NCBI GenBank assembly: GCA_004558305.1
Contig: SFDG01000090.1
Span: 1-7,719, forward strand
DNA: 7,719 bases
Direction: 5' to 3'
Source of the DNA: Phocaeicola plebeius
GTDB taxonomy: Bacteria > Bacteroidota > Bacteroidia > Bacteroidales > Bacteroidaceae
Positions 7,377-7,719 of the stretch are shown here, one piece after another. Within the stretch, counting starts at the first letter, position 1. Each line of letters starts with the position of its first letter. A program made the position numbers and the translations under genes. A model generated the notes under the pieces. That model was not told the DNA's origin, made no database searches, and was given only the letters and a program-made list of their open reading frames with translations.

Positions 7377-7387
7377 CGATCCACCCC
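7357..7387. repeat. Tandem 14-bp direct repeat
   Basis: TTTCGATCCACCCC occurs at 7357-7370 and again at 7374-7387, separated by TTT. The first copy overlaps the right arm of the terminator stem. It may come from local duplication or be part of a dispersed intergenic repeat, since the neighbouring sequence is of the CCACCCC...CCCCTCCTT type often seen between Bacteroidota genes. Confidence 0.7.
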
Positions 7388-7389
7388 GT

Positions 7390-7411
7390 CCCCTCCTTAG
7401 CCAAGGAGGGG
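7390..7411. repeat. Perfect GC-rich hairpin, dispersed-repeat-like
   Basis: CCCCTCCTT (7390-7398) and AAGGAGGGG (7403-7411) form a perfect 9-bp stem with the 4-base loop AGCC. The sequence resembles GC-rich palindromic repeats that recur between genes in Bacteroidota genomes. It could also serve as a terminator for transcripts from either side. Membership in a repeat family is from general knowledge, not tested here. Confidence 0.65.
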
Positions 7412-7432
7412 TCCTTCCTCTCCCCAACCCTC

Positions 7433-7448
7433 CCCTTCCAGGGAAGGG
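7433..7448. repeat. Short GC-rich hairpin, dispersed-repeat-like
   Basis: CCCTTCC (7433-7439) and GGAAGGG (7442-7448) are exact inverted copies two bases apart, so a stem of six pairs with a 4-base loop can form. It lies 21 bases after the preceding hairpin and is probably part of the same composite intergenic repeat. Confidence 0.5.
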
Positions 7449-7453
7449 CTTAA

Positions 7454-7478
7454 CTGGGACAAGCCCAGATTTTTCTGG
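7454..7478 (+). repeat. Two overlapping, mutually exclusive small hairpins
   Basis: CTGGG (7454-7458) can pair with CCCAG (7464-7468), and this stem is followed directly by ATTTTT, as in a small intrinsic terminator. Alternatively CCAGA (7465-7469) can pair with TCTGG (7474-7478). The two use the same CCAG bases, so only one can form at a time. The stems are only 5 bp, so this may be chance. Confidence 0.4.
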
Positions 7479-7479
7479 T

Positions 7480-7516
7480 AAGGGCAGCAAAGCTTTCGCC
7501 CTAAAGGGCTGCCCTT
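7480..7516. repeat. Hairpin with 9-bp perfect stem
   Basis: AAGGGCAGC (7480-7488) pairs exactly with GCTGCCCTT (7508-7516). The 19-base loop contains the palindrome AAAGCTTT (7489-7496), and GCCC/GGGC around TAAA gives an alternative inner stem. No coding sequence is visible here. It could be a structured RNA segment or part of a dispersed repeat. Confidence 0.6.
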
Positions 7517-7525
7517 GACTGACTA

Positions 7526-7540
7526 CGCAGCAAAGCTGCG
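7526..7540. repeat. Short perfect hairpin sharing sequence with the preceding one
   Basis: CGCAGC (7526-7531), loop AAA, GCTGCG (7535-7540) form a perfect 6-bp stem. The 11-mer GCAGCAAAGCT within it (7527-7537) is also present in the preceding hairpin at 7484-7494, which suggests related repeat units rather than chance. Confidence 0.55.
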
Positions 7541-7719
7541 AGAGTTCTCATTGTTACTGGTAAGTCATCTCTCAACCTTATCTGAAAACTCTTAACTGAT
7601 TTACCCGCTGTCACCCTAAGTAGGGTTTACTGAAAATTCATAAGGTCTGTGTTCCACACAATAGAAATGGAAGTTCCTCGCATGAGTTTTCACAGAATTT
7701 CGTTGGTTGATTCACGCAT
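7541..7719. other. AT-richer intergenic stretch without a recognisable gene
   Basis: The GC content drops here: the 60 bases from 7561 contain 24 G/C (40%), against more than 60% in the genes sampled. No open frame of convincing length or composition is seen on either strand, and no TAnnTTTG promoter match was found. Small inverted repeats are present: ACCCT/AGGGT (7613-7626, loop AAGT), TGTGT/ACACA (7648-7660, loop TCC), and a distant pair TGAAAACTC (7583-7591) with GAGTTTTCA (7684-7692). It may be the leader region of a gene beyond the window end. Confidence 0.5.

Noticed and set aside
7302..7490. 62-codon minus-strand frame over the repeat cluster
   Set aside because: It is composed of translated hairpin repeats (Arg/Gly/Pro-rich) and runs into the end of the antiporter gene; no sign of a real protein.
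7475..7564. 8-bp direct repeat CTGGTAAG (7475-7482 and 7557-7564) as a possible target-site duplication of a small mobile element
   Set aside because: The enclosed 74 bases have no terminal inverted repeats, and 8-base matches are frequent by chance.

Overview
The window looks like a chromosomal segment of a Bacteroidales bacterium (phylum Bacteroidota). Three things point there. The large gene is a one-polypeptide hybrid two-component system (periplasmic propeller sensor, histidine kinase, receiver and AraC-type DNA-binding domain), an architecture typical of gut Bacteroides and relatives. The promoter in front of it matches the Bacteroidota-specific -33 TTTG / -7 TAnnTTTG pattern with a 20-base spacer. 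The gene starts mostly lack strong Shine-Dalgarno sites. The genes are GC-rich (two 60-base stretches counted by hand gave 68% and 62% GC), which is high for the common Bacteroides species, so a GC-richer relative is likely. All genes read on the + strand.

Layout. Bases 1-99 are the last 32 codons of a pyridoxal-phosphate aminotransferase. It is followed by a long terminator hairpin (124-177). Bases 182-413 look like the frameshifted remains of a gene. A promoter at 503-534 leads into the hybrid two-component regulator (561-4619, 1352 aa). Twenty bases later comes a pair of short chromate-transporter-family (CHR) genes whose stop and start overlap (4640-5200 and 5197-5769). After a 101-base gap without a clear terminator lies a CPA1-type K+(Na+)/H+ antiporter with a C-terminal RCK_C/TrkA_C domain (5871-7316). 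The last 400 bases hold no recognisable gene. Bases 7323-7540 are packed with inverted repeats, including a likely terminator and hairpins resembling the dispersed GC-rich repeats found between Bacteroidota genes. Bases 7541-7719 are clearly more AT-rich and otherwise featureless.

How the genes may work together. The regulator, the CHR pair and possibly the antiporter read as one transport-oriented cluster. The CHR pair is expected to act as a two-subunit inner-membrane oxyanion transporter, and the antiporter to exchange a monovalent cation for protons. Hybrid two-component systems of this kind usually sit beside polysaccharide-utilisation loci and sense oligosaccharides. This one has no SusC/SusD or glycoside-hydrolase gene in the window and lies directly ahead of ion-transport genes, so its ligand and regulon are open. 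That the regulator controls the transporters is inferred only from spacing and order. No wholly new system is evident; this regulator-transporter pairing and the decayed gene are the most worthwhile leads.
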